Source: Pisolithus tinctorius
Lineage: Eukaryota > Basidiomycota > Agaricomycetes > Boletales > Pisolithaceae
Direction: 5' to 3'
Assembly (NCBI GenBank): GCA_024663395.1
Contig: JANFAH010000028.1
Location: 124,001 to 188,000, forward strand
Length of the DNA: 64,000 nucleotides
Within the stretch, counting starts at the first letter, position 1. Each line of letters begins with the position of its first letter. Position numbers and translations under genes: made by a program. Shown here piece after piece: positions 41,830 through 53,400 of this stretch. Under the pieces are notes generated by a model. The model saw only the letters and a list, made by a program, of their open reading frames with translations. It made no database searches and was not told where the DNA came from.

Positions 41830-42840
41830 CTCCTAGCCTAGAGGTCTATAGCTACAGTTTGCGTGGGGCACTCTTCATCAGCGACTAAATGCTGCGTACT
41901 ACATTTCAATCTCCACCGCTGGAGCAAAGCGAGGCGCCTCTTGTTGTGTAGACAGGTATACACTGAACGAAGCGAACAGAGAATGCGGGATACAACGCAG
42001 CATATTATAATACAGAAGCATCGTATACCTTGAATTCATATCTTCTCTCCTCCGAACAAAGTGGTGTGAAGCAGATGGTGCATCAGGAAATTAACACATT
42101 ACTATTTTTGACCTTTTTGTGACTTTTTTTGACTTTTTTGTGACTATTGTGACTATTTGTGACTTTTTGGGAAGGAACCTACTATCTGTACTTTTTTCTG
42201 ACCATAAACAGCATTTTGAAGAATGAAAAGAGAACAGAATCTATTGAGACAACTAAGTGATGATATATCTAAGCCAAGAAGACTAGAAAACATCTGAAAA
42301 TTCAGAGATATTGAGCCATTGGTGTGATGCACACTGTCTGAGAGAAAAATCACAATATCTCTTTGGAACCTCCATAAATTTGAATGTATGTGGTATCTAC
42401 TGAAAGCTATGAATTAGGTGGTTTGAACAAGACCAAAATCAGTGAGAACAGTGCAGCCATGCCTGCAGGACATGGGTAACAATGGTAGATTCCTTCCCAA
42501 AATGTCACAATTGTCACAAAAAGTCAAAAATAGTAAAGTGTTATTTTCCTGATGTGCGCAAGACAGAACACCGATGTGACAATGTCAATCGCGTTCCTCA
42601 GTCGCTAGATCGAACGCACTCTGTCCCTCAGATGAACAGTTGTGACAAACCGATAACTCGACACCATCAGTGATAAGCTCACTCTGGCTCTCACGTCGAT
42701 AAACATCAAGGTGCATAAGCCTCGGTCGCACCCGCTGACTCTCAGATTGACCTGTCACCACCATGGGTGTGTCCTCGGCTCCGTTCCCCTCATTTCGTGC
42801 CTCTCCACTTGTTAGGATCGAAGCGACCTTTCCCGCCACG
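41830..42840 (-). pseudogene. 3' part of a membrane-protein gene family, split by a MITE
   Basis: 42560-42800 and 41990-42080 match 59640-59865 and 59550-59640. Minus-strand reading gives GNGAEDTPM, RLMHLDVYRRESQSEL and VCHNCSSEG, paralleling the tail of the gene at 59570-60504 (GAEDTSM, RPMHLD). The membrane-spanning part found in the other copy is absent here. A MITE at 42081-42554 separates the two blocks. A further diverged copy may lie at about 46560-46690. Confidence 0.45.
42081..42554. mobile_element. MITE, 474 bp, with long imperfect terminal inverted repeats
   Basis: Left end CATCAGGAAATTAACAC..ACTATTTTTGAC and, reversed, right end CATCAGGAAAATAACAC..ACTATTTTTGAC. Similarity continues through TTGTGACTTTTTGGGAAGGAACCTAC on the left. 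T/G-rich TTTTTGTGAC repeats fill the arms. The homologous locus at about 59622-59640 lacks it: GATGGTG-[MITE]-TGCGCAAGAC versus GATGATGGGGCAAGAC, giving an apparent 2-bp TG duplication. Non-coding; superfamily not assigned. Confidence 0.75.
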
Positions 42841-43223
42841 CCAACCAGAATTCACTTCAGTCGCGTGGTTTCTCTAAAAAGAAGAAATGCGCACCCCGAC
42901 TTGTAATAATAATCGTAATGGATGTCCCTATGTGGGCGGAGGACAAGGCATGCTTCACTTAGCAGGGGGGAACTGTGAGTTGTCATTGGGGTATTGAAAC
43001 GAGCTACGATAAGTAGTGGATTACAAGGTTGCATCTGCCAACGTGATACTAGTCATGTTGTAACTTGGGTGGCCCATTTTGCTGGGCTCGGACATTAGAG
43101 TTCTCTTTCTTCACGATAGATCCACTCGATTCTTTATAGTACACACAAGGCCTCTGGAACATTTTATGACGACACATAACTTACACGTAGTTTAGCGGCG
43201 CAAAGACAATCTAATCGCAAGGC
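42841..43223. other. no gene seen
   Basis: No frame with recognisable content. It is the downstream flank of the gene ending at 43224. Confidence 0.4.
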
Positions 43224-46036
43224 TTATGGACCAGTCGCCCCATCCCCCCGGCTTTCGCTCAGGTTCTGTTGCATGACTTTACTGGTCATGTCCTTGAACT
43301 TAATTCTTTTCGATGAGTGACCGTGCAAATCTTGTGCCTCTGCAGGGCGCTTTGAACACGATGCAACAGGCGGAGTGCATTCTATTGGCGGTACTGGCAC
43401 GACTAGTATGATCGGAATGAGCAAACGTAGCGGTGAGATTCGCCACAAATACCTGTCAATGCTGATGGGCGGCGACGAATATGCAGACGGCGAGTTTCGT
43501 CTGTACATGTAATAGCATCGTAGAGTTTGTTGACATCCACTGCACTCAGGTCATGGATTCCTTTGTTCCCGCGTTTACGAACTCCAGCTGGCCAATTGAC
43601 CAGTGCATACCCATTTTTCTCTAGCTCCTGCTCAAGAGTAGACCATGGCAAGCGTTTGCAAGGTAAACTAAGCTCTCCTAGTTATGTCAGATCGCATGGA
43701 CAAGAGCGGTTCACGGCCGTTGACTTACCGAGCATATCAAGAAGTTTTTTCTTTATTTCCTCCACCTTGTCCGACTTGGGTAGCCCCGAGGAGCTACTGT
43801 TTGTCGATAAATGTCTTGGTAAGGTGCTTTCCCTTGCATTCCTAGTTAGTCGCGAGGCACTTCAGAATCGAGTGAGCATGACGGACTCCAGACATGAGCT
43901 ACTGTCACCACCCAAATGGTGGAAACAGTCGGACGCGTCCAAACCATAGGAGTCAAGGTACTTCCTCTGGTATCGAACTTGTTAGAAGAAAGCGCCATGT
44001 GGGACACTCAGTAGACTGACCAGTTTGAGGAGTTCCGCAACCACCCACAACTTCACCTCATCTTTCGAAAGAGATCGATTACGTAGTGTGGCTGTGAATT
44101 CGTCCATCCCCGCAGGTTCCGGAATGTTGACCTCCAAGGACCGCTGAATTGATAAAGACATGCCCCCTCCCAGCGTGTCATTACCAGAATCTATTACCTC
44201 GAAACCCACGGATGATGACGTATCAGCCAAGGATTTCATACAGATCGCTCGGCACTTCTGACAGGGAGAGACATCGATGTCGTTGCTCCGAAGGAACATT
44301 GCCGCAGCAACGAAGACGACAGTACTGAGGCGCAGCGGTCGGTCATCGTGGTCAGAGGGGACCCAGTCAGAGTCATCGTCCTCTTTGGACTGGTTACTAA
44401 AGAAAAGTTGCTCAGAATAGTCTCGGTCAAGTTCATGGCAAAGCCTGACGCTCGTGGAAGACAACCGGGGGAGCGCGGGCATGTTAAAGCATTTAAGGGA
44501 GGCATGGAGAAGACACGAAAAGGAGCTGTGCAACCACCGGCTATGCAGTTCTGTGTTCTCGCGATAGACGTTGCCGCACATCAACCATGCAGTTATGCCT
44601 AGCACCACCCAAGGGTCATGTGCGCCGTCAAAGATATTATCAGGAACTTGAAGTTCGTCCGACTCCGACTCCGGCTCATCATCTGGTTCGCAAAACAGCC
44701 GCACAACACGCTTCCGCAAGGGTTGCGGGTATTTGTTGGCACATGGAAGATATCGCATGTCCAAGCCATGCTCCTTCATCAAAGGTTCCAATATTCCGTC
44801 TGCCATTCGCTTTGCTATTGGACTTAGACGCCGTTTCATGAGGTCTAGTTCACGGAGACTGGAACAGTAGCGGCAGAGGGCTTCCAGCAACGAGACATGC
44901 AAAATCACCGTGTGTTCGGTAGTTATGTGCTCGTACCGTGACCTGACCCTTGCGAGTAGTCAGTCACACCAAGGCAAAGATTTGATGTGAAGCTAGACTT
45001 ACAAGGACCGGCAACGCTCGCAAGACTTGTGACCCACCTCCAAGGTGGGAGGGATGCCCTCCAACCAAATGATCATGTTGAACCACTGCTTCACAGCAGG
45101 ACAATCCGTTGGAGAGCATATGCACCCATCCTCCTTGGCTTTCGCGAGGGCATTCTCCCAAGCACCGGTTTGAGAAGGAAACCCGTACCAGCACTTGCCA
45201 ATGATATGCTCGAGAGTAGATGCTATGCGTGGAGTGCTGAGCGTGAGGGGAGTACAGCCATGAGAGGTGAACAGCTCTGCCACCCCTTCGGAGCTGGCGA
45301 TTAACCAGGCAATGGCGCAAAGGCGCTGTTCCGGTGTAGCACTGCGCACTCTTTGGTTTCTGTCAGTTACGGGTGGAAATCGCTGCTGATCGACGCGACG
45401 ACGCAGCGCTGACTCAGCGCTGACCCAATCATCTTCCGTAAACATCCAATCATAGACCGGATGCCAATATGGTCCCTTGGATCGGAGCCACTCTTCATCG
45501 CCGTCGACCCAAAGCCACACGTCGTCGTCCACATCCCCCTCAATCAGTTTGAACCAAAGCGCTTTTCTCAACCGGCAGAAGTAGTGGCGCATCTCGTCCA
45601 TTAGGCAGCAAATGACACGGAAGATAAACACGATCCTCCATTCTTTTAGCGGTTTCCCTTCAGACCGCCGTCGGATAAAGCATTCGTCATCTGCCAAGGC
45701 ACTACCCTGCTGGGACCTGCTGCTAAAAGGTCACCCTCATCGTCGATGGAAACCGCGTGTCCGTGTCATACAGCCCACTCACACAGTGTTAACATCCTGG
45801 GACACTCGGACGACCGTGCTGGTGCTACCGTCAAGTCCCTCCAAACTGCCACCAGAATGCGATCGTTGGAAGCTTGTATATGCGGCATCCTTGGACATGG
45901 AGGGAGTATCGAAGTTGGGCACGACCGACGACGGACCCCACCCACGCTGGGCAACGCGCTGGTCACCATCAGAAGAGTTGGTGAGTATTCTCGGGTATAC
46001 ATTCTCTGAACACGACGGAGGGTAACTGAAGGACAT
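43224..46036 (-). CDS. intact seven-exon gene, 832 residues, unknown function
   Basis: Exons 45783-46036, 45003-45722, 44021-44948, 43887-43966, 43729-43841, 43453-43677 and 43224-43402 join in frame through introns of 60, 54, 54, 45, 51 and 50 bp, all GT-AG; 43842-43886 has a GACTAAC branch site. No stop interrupts 2499 coding bases. Start ATG 46036 (MSFSYPPSCSENVYPRIL). The protein has an acidic-Trp segment (WLWVDGDEEWLRSKGPYWHP), CXXC-type pairs (CERC, CQKC), an acidic linker, and a C-terminal block LPWSTLEQELEKNGYALVNW followed by WPAGVRKRGNKGIHDLSA that I recognise from uncharacterised agaricomycete proteins. The tail has a bipartite basic motif (KRPAEAQDLHGHSSKRIKFK), a likely nuclear signal. 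Function unknown. It is the only apparently intact non-transposon gene in the window besides the dioxygenase. Confidence 0.8.
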
Positions 46037-47398
46037 GATAAGCGAAGGGATCGTTTCGTTGCGATATCTGGGTGAGGGGCAATTAGCACGATCGTGCAAT
46101 AGCATGGCTTTTATGCAGACGGTAAGCACTGGTTGGTGGGCACGCATCATACATGTGGCTGCTCTAAGGGACAGTAGGATCAGTGGGGACCTCATATCTA
46201 GTCTAGGTTTATTGGAATGCCATTCTCAGGGTGGTTTCAGAATCTACACACGAGGTTTACAGGAAACTGCGCCATCTGAGATCAATGACGGTATGCAGGC
46301 CTGTCGCATGCGTTTGAGGTACAGTATATTCATAACCAGAAACAAGGAATCCTGGACACACGCAGTCTACCCACTTAATCTCAAGTACGGCGGAATTACC
46401 AAGTAGCGCCCTCACCCACCCGAACAACGAGTACGACACAACTCAGGATTGTCACCCCTGCTTTGACAACGAAACATAAGACAGGTATTCATACCATCGA
46501 AGTAACGACTTCAATCGTGCTTTTGGTCACTGGAATGAAACTTTCGCCGGTGTTCACATGGAGGTCTCGGCGTCATCAATCATAGTTTGTACTGTCGATG
46601 GCTGGCGACCATGCCAGCACGCCACCAGGTACATAAGTCTAATGCGCACCCGTTGATTCTCAATTGACTGGCTACCGGCTATCACCTGGCTAACTGTCCA
46701 TGTCATTCAGTGGAGGCATTCTTGCTGCGGAGATTTGGTTTCTGTACAATGTTTGAATGGTATAATTGGCAATACACATACACACGATCGAGAATGTATG
46801 TTGAGATCGAAAACGATATTGATAGTTGGAGGTCCAGTTGCATTGATGGTCGCAAGAGTGACTTCCAGCAACAGGGTAGCAGGACTATAACCGACTAACA
46901 GTTAGATCTGGACCCGTTGTCTCACCCTCAAACTGTCAGTTGTGGACTACGCATAAGTAAAGCAATAAACATACAGAATTGTCCTGGCTGTTGCCCTGGG
47001 ATTGGAGAACTGTAATCGGCGAGGAGGTATTGACTGCAATCACGTCTAAGGTATGACGAGGATGTCTGCAAATAGAAATTTTCTAGAACAGAAGGTTGCT
47101 GTGGTGGTCGGAATCCCTGGGGCGGTCCTGGCCGGAGACCGCTTGCAGGTGGATGTAGGGCAGTACTGTGGTCCACCGGTGTCCATCAGCTTCCCAGCAT
47201 CATTCCCGGCTTCTTAGCGGTAAGGTTTTATCATCCTCGCCGTGTCATTCGCACGTGTGGTCACAGCGTCCCTACCGTAAGCCATGCAGTGCTGTGGTAC
47301 CCATCCAACGTCCACATGCCCGGTTACCTTGTTTGCAAGGTACTGAAGGGCGGAGTTAGGGTTCTGTGATGACTCAGGGCTAGTCTATACGTGCATAA
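46037..47398. other. no gene; weak remnants
   Basis: 46560-46690 resembles the 3' part of the membrane-protein family at 42600-42740 (GGTACATAAGTCTAATGCGCACCCG against GGTGCATAAGCCTCGGTCGCACCCG-type sequence), diverged. A Pro/Gln-rich minus frame at 46928-47176 has no support. The 5' promoter of the gene at 43224-46036 should lie at 46037 and just above. Confidence 0.3.
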
Positions 47399-47533
47399 AG
47401 GCGTGCTCAATTGCAGATGTCGTCCAAAAAGTCGTCGAGTTTGTCAAACTTATATTGAGGTTTCTGTCACTCGAAGTGAGACAGGCAGGGCTATGCGAGT
47501 GCAGGTGAGGTAATGCTGGCTCCAGCCGCTCTG
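47399..47533 (+). repeat. Harbinger 2 left TIR, 135 bp
   Basis: Six mismatches to the reverse complement of 56955-57089. Contains an inner hairpin TCACT-CGA-AGTGA. Confidence 0.93.
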
Positions 47534-48676
47534 AGGCCTGTTTAGGCAAGAGCACTGATGTGGCAATGCTTATCGACGAAGACTCGAGCGCTGGTCTATC
47601 TCAACGTTCAATGCTCACCACATGCCACACGTGGGGCAACTACAACAACAGGATGCCAGTGATCTGCTTGCGGTGTATTCTGCACATGCACACATGCTGG
47701 CAGAGTCAAGGCGAGAACGAGCTTAAATTCAGCAGGATCTTGAAGGCAGACAAGATGCCGAGTTGGAAGAACATGATCTACGAGTCTCACTTTTTTTTTT
47801 TAGGACGAGCATGGGGCTCTATGTTCTCTCTGGGTTACTATCACCACTGATTCTTCATGGCCCTAACAATCAATGGCAGAAGTGTAATGAATTTTTTGAG
47901 TTGTCTCTGAGCTGGCCAGATCGTGATTTCTGCCATGAATACTGGTGAGTCATGTCCATTTCCATCACTGATGGATCCTGATCGACTGAGCAGGATGGGC
48001 TGTACTATGTTTGATTGCTTGGTGCACATGTTGGAGAAAAATCCGATCTTTGAATCCACTGGAACAAAGCTGCAACAGCCAGTGTGCTTTCAACTTGCTT
48101 GTTTCCTTCTTCGTTATGGGATATTGGGTGCAAATCCCATGCAGGCCGCACACAAGCTAGGGATTGGTTTTGGCACTGTCTTCCTTTACTGTAGGCAAGT
48201 AGTACGTGCCTTGAGGGAACTTGGCCTCAAAGTTGTGACATGGGGCAATGAAGAGTGCCATCAGGAAATTGCGAGGCATGTTATGGATTGTTCTGGCATC
48301 CCAAACTGCATTGGGATGCTGGATGGCACACTCATCCACCTAACACAGATGCCAGAGCGCAATGGCTTCTCTTTTATGTGCCGGAAGAAATTTCCTGCAG
48401 TGCATTGATATAATTCTTGCAATGTCTTGTGCTCACCTTGTTACAAGTTAAATGTTCAAGTCATCGTTGATCATGAGTGCCATTTCACTGCAGTTGAGCT
48501 TGGATGGCCTGGATCAGTATCTGATGTGACGATGTGGAAGAAGTCACATATCTGGCAACAGCGCTCTCACTACCTTCGAGACAATGCTTTATTGCTTGCA
48601 GATAAAGGTATAGTTATCTAGTCATTGTGTTTTGGGTGTGCTGATGGGCCACTAGGTTATCCATCATCACCATATA

Positions 48677-49049
48677 TGTTACAATACATACTCTTTTCCT
48701 TTCTTCTCCTCTCTTTTTTGTCTTATCTAATCTTCTCATCTTATCTTATCCCTCGATCTTGGCCCGAACTCCGGCCTAGGCCTCGCCTCGCCTTCGCTGT
48801 GCTTCCTCCTTCTAGTACATTCCGCTCCACTATGATCTCACAGACCTCATGTACGCCTCACTGTCGCCTCATGTACTTTAGTATAAATACCCGTGCTCAA
48901 TCACCCAACTAGCTCTAAGCTAGTTCATTTGGGTCTTCAAGTCCTAAATTCACCTGCTTCTAAGCTGCTTCCTTCTCTTTCCTTTTACTCTTCTCTGTTG
49001 GTTCTTGGTGCGAGCCTACGACAAACCCTGTTGTTTAGGTCTCGTCACA
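48677..49049 (+). repeat. gypsy 3, 5' LTR
   Basis: Pairs with 54117-54511. TATA-like AGTATAAATACCC at about 48877-48889 is shared by both LTRs. Confidence 0.95.
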
Positions 49050-49356
49050 CTTGAACTAGCTTCTTACCGTTGTACCCTCGCACCGTTCATCATCATTCCT
49101 CGCTTCCTCCGAGAAGGCTCATGGGTGTACTCGCCAAGTCCCCCAGCCTCTGAACCCGACCCAAATCTCTTCGTCCCGTACATCCCTGAGCATCACTCAC
49201 TCACTCCGCTCTTTGATCACAACCTCTACTCCCTTCCACCCCCCCCCTCTTACCCCTTCTCCGTTGAATCTGTCTTCCCCTGCTCGCTCCCTGCTGAACC
49301 ACAGCAACCTCGTTACAACCTCCATCCCCATCAAACGTTAAGATGTCCAGATCGCT

Positions 49357-50416
49357 ATGGAAGGCATCCAGGACCAGCTCACCGACCTCCGCAACACTCT
49401 CAACACTCTTCGAGAAGAAAACTACAGACTAAGCAACGAGCTAAGAGATGCTCAAGGAACGATCGCGACCATTGAAGCACAGCGTAACCAGTGGAATGCC
49501 CTCCCTGCAGATGTTATCCAGAGGAGGATAGAAGTGATGGCCAACCCAGGTCAGTACGCTGGTGACCGTGCCAAATTCTCAGAGTGGTGGGTCAAAATGA
49601 AGGTATGGGTCGCACAGAATAGGACCGCCCCTACCAACGGCCCAGGATAAGTGCACCGCGGTATGGTCCCGCATGACCGGACCTGTAGCAGGAAGGTTTG
49701 CGCAGGCCAAGTTCTCCCTTGCCATTGTCACTGGGGTATGGCCTGATACGGCCGAGATGATCAAGGATATCGATAGGTTCTTTGCCCCTCAAATGGATAT
49801 TGAGTGGGCAAAGGCACAGATGCGCACGATGCGCCAGGGGAACTCTCGGTATGAGGAGTTCTATGCGAAGTTCGAGTCCTTGAAGGTCCAAGGACGTGTC
49901 ACTGACGAAACCACCGGCTTCCTTCTGGAAAACGCCGTCCACCCCGCCATCATAAAAGAGGCCCTAAGGAGGGGATATACACAGGGCAACTATCTCCAGA
50001 TGACCGTCGCATTCCGGGAAGCCACCCTTGCCAGGGATCACTTCAAACTCCTGTATAATCATTATCCTGACGAACCCGCCCCCCGCTCCTCCTATAACCG
50101 CCCTTCATACTCCCCCCATTTCACTCCTACTGGCACTCAGCCTGGTTGCGGCGCTCCTATGGAAATTGGCGCTGCTCGCTTTCCTCCACACCCCGTTCCC
50201 TCTCATATCAAGTGCTTCGACTGCCAAGGGAATCACTACAAGTGTGATTGCCCCTGCACCAAGGGAAAGGGCCCTGCTAAGCCCAACATATGGGAGGTGA
50301 CCCAGGAGGCACAAGAGTCTGCCCTCCATCAGATGTCGTTCGAAGAAATGCAGGCCTTCTTCTACGACAAACAAATCAATGAGATGAAGAGCCAGGGAAA
50401 AGAGTTCAGCCAGTAG
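49357..50416 (+). pseudogene. gypsy 3 gag, one frameshift
   Basis: ATG 49357 (MEGIQDQLTDLRNTLNTL) opens a coiled-coil leader, then GQYAGDRAKFSEWWVKMKVW. Near 49647 the frame changes by one base; VWSRMTGPVAGRFAQ and DRFFAPQMDIEWAKAQM follow with the capsid-like end. The knuckle is CFDCQGNHYKCDC, with three residues instead of four between the second Cys and His (CX2CX3HX4C). It ends GKEFSQ with TAG 50414-50416. Without the shift it would be one 353-codon frame. Confidence 0.85.
50395..50401 (+). promoter_or_regulatory. gypsy 3 -1 frameshift site G GGA AAA
   Basis: In the gag frame the sequence is CAG GGA AAA GAG TTC AGC CAG TAG; G GGA AAA fits X XXY YYZ, 12 nt before the stop. A -1 slip reads AGA GTT CAG CCA GTA GAG GAT TGG, which is open into the protease. 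Confidence 0.6.
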
Positions 50417-53400
50417 AGGATTGGGTCTCCACTGGCTACGTTTACAATAAGTTTGCTGTTTTAGGCATTGACAATTTCTCTACTGAGCAGGATATATTTA
50501 ACTCGGAGACTACTGTACCATCTGAAGAGGCGACCCCAGTGGGCACGGCCGCAGATGTAAAACTATCGGTGCTTAATTCCTCTTGCGATAAAAATAAAAA
50601 TACGCCTATCCAGAAAATGAAAGAAACCCCGAAAATAAGGACAGCAGATCCGAAAGCCGAGTTGGAGCTAGAAGTGATATTGGAAGGACGAGAAAAGAAG
50701 TGGAGTGTAAAAGCATTGGTGGATTCAGGAGCCAACGATACCTTTTTGGACAAAAAATGGGCTGATGAAAATAACATTCCGCTGATCAAGCTTGGTCGAC
50801 CCGTCGTTGTCCTTAATGTTGATGGTACCCCTAATGTAGCAGGAAACATCATGCACATCGCCTCCCTTGTCATGAACTATCAAGGGCATCGAGAGTCTGT
50901 CTGGGCTCAGGTCACCACACTCGGCACACATCCCCTTATACTCGGCTATACTTGGCTACAAAAGCATAACCCAGAGGTGTGTTGGGAAATGAAACAGGTG
51001 AAGCTGTCCCACTGTCCTTGCGAGTGTCATGATCTCGCTCCAAGGACAAGAGTAGAGAGGATGGCAGAGGAACAGGAGGCACAGGACATGGAGTACCTCT
51101 ACCCGAAGCTCCACTCCACCAGGGTTCGAACCGGTACTACTGAAGAACTCATCCCAAAGGAGTACCATCAGTACCTAAAAGTCTTCTTGAAGGAAGAGTC
51201 GGAAAGGATGCCACTTCGCAAACCATGGGATCATGCTATCGACCTCAAAGAAACCTTTACTCCCAAATGTGGCCACCTTATTCTGCTTTCCATCGAAGAA
51301 CAAAAAGAGGTGTCAGACTTCCTTGAAGACCAACTGCGCAAAGGATACATCCGCCCCTCGAAGTCACCGCAAACCTCTCCGGTCTTCTTTGTGCCAAAGA
51401 AGGATGGAAAGAAATGCATGGTTCAAGACTACCGCTACCTCAATGAACGCACAGTCAAAAATGCGTACCCCCTCCCTCTTATCTCCCAGCTCATGGACAA
51501 ACTCAAGGGCTGTAAACTCTTCACCAAGATGGACCTCCAATGGGGTTACAACAACGTCCGTGTCAAGGAAGGAGATGAATGGAAAGCCACCTTTGTTACT
51601 CATAAGGGTGCTTATGAACCACTGGTCATGTACTTTGGCCTCTGCAACTCGCCATTTACCTTCCAAAACATGATGAATGACATCTTCGGTGACATGGAGG
51701 ACGTCCTTGTGGTCTATATCGATGATCTGATGATCTTCATGAAGACGGATGATGAAAAGGAGCATGATAGGATAGTCCTGGAGGTGTTAAGAAGGTTGGA
51801 AGAGAACGACCTCTTCGTCAAACTGGAGAAATGCTTCTTCAAACAGAAGCAGGTAGAGTTTCTAGGCATGGTGGTTGGAACTGAGGGGGTCAGCATGGAC
51901 AAAAGTAAGGTCAAAGCCATAACCGAGTGGCCAGTTCCTACAAAGGTCTGCTCGGTACAAGCCTTCTTAGGGTTAGCAAACTTTTACCAGCACTTCGTCA
52001 AAGACTTCGCACAGATTGCTCGCCCACTCAATGACCTCATGAGAAAAGACCAACTCTGGACTTGGGGTCCCCGAGAGCAACAGGCCTTCGATGCTTTGAA
52101 GGTCGCCTTCACCACCACTCCCATCCTCGCCTTCCCGGATCAGGATAGAGAATTCCGCTTAGAAACAGATGCCTCGGACTTCGCCACTGGAGCCATGCTC
52201 TCTGTAAAGTGCGACAACGATCTCTGGCGACCCGTCGCTTTCTACTCCCATTCCATGTCCCCTCCCGAACGAAACTACCAGGTCTTCGATAAAGAGATGC
52301 TAGCCATAATCCGTGCTCTAGAAACATGGTGGCACTACCTCGAGGCCACCCCTTATCAGTTTGAAATCTGGACAGATCACTCGAATCTCCAGTACTTTAT
52401 GAAAGCACAGAACCTGGATCGTCACCAGGCACAATGGGCCCAGTACCTTTCCAGATTCAACTATAGGTTGGTGTACAAACCCGGTTCCTCGATGGCTAAA
52501 GCAGATGCCCTTTTGCGAAGAGAGGATCATGAACCTGAGAAAGGAGCAGATAATCAGGGGATCACGTTGCTCGACCCCTCTAGGGTTGGAGCTATCTTGG
52601 TGGTGGGAGAGGATGTTGATCTCGTCCTCGCTCTGAAATCTGCCTCCTCGGTAACGCCACAACCGGAAGGTTCCATCCTCAAAGAGGGACTCTACGTCTG
52701 TCAAGGGAAGGTTTATGTTCCACCTGCAGTCAGGATGCACTGCCTCGAGAAACATCACGACACTCCACTTGCAGGACACCCTGGTTGGAAGAAAACCCTG
52801 GAACTTGTTTCCCGTAACTATGTCTGGCCTGGAATGACTGCCACTGTTAGAGACTACGTCTCGGCATGCCATTGTTGCCAGATGGCTAAGAGTTCTAGAA
52901 CCCCTCCTGCAGGAAAGCTCCTTCCAAACCCTGTCCCAGAATGCCCCTGGACTGACATCTCGGTTGACTTCATGGAGTTACCTGAGGCACAGGGCTTCGA
53001 TAATGTCATGGTGGTGGTAGACAGGTTCTCAAAGGAGGTGGTCTTTGCCCCCACCACCAAGGAGGCTTCCTCACTCCAAACCGTGGAGCTCTTCCGTGAC
53101 CATGTATGGACCCAGCATGGGTTACCTTCCTCTGTCATTTCCGACTGTGGGCCCCAGTTCGCTAGCACCTTCACTGCCGAGCTTTGCAAAATGCTTGGGG
53201 TCAAACCCAAGCTCTCCACTGCCTTCCATCCTCAGACAGATGGCCAAACAGAACGTCTTAACCAGGATTTGCAGCAATATCTCCACCTCTTTGTCAATGA
53301 CCGACAAGATTCTTGGCCTTCTTGGCTCAAGGTTGCCCAGTTCTCCTATAATAACAAGCAGCAGGAGTCCACTGGTAGAAGCCCCTTCTTGGTCACTCGT

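Noticed and set aside
41774..42000. Helitron 3' terminus (hairpin plus CTRR)
   Set aside because: CTAG and a 10-bp GAGGCGCCTC palindrome occur, but not in the spacing of a Helitron end.
46928..47176. Pro/Gln-rich minus ORF
   Set aside because: Short, single, no neighbouring exons, no second copy to compare.
49644..49680. Intron explaining the gag frame change in gypsy 3
   Set aside because: No GT-AG pair of reasonable size; homologous reading needs only one base, so a frameshift is simpler.
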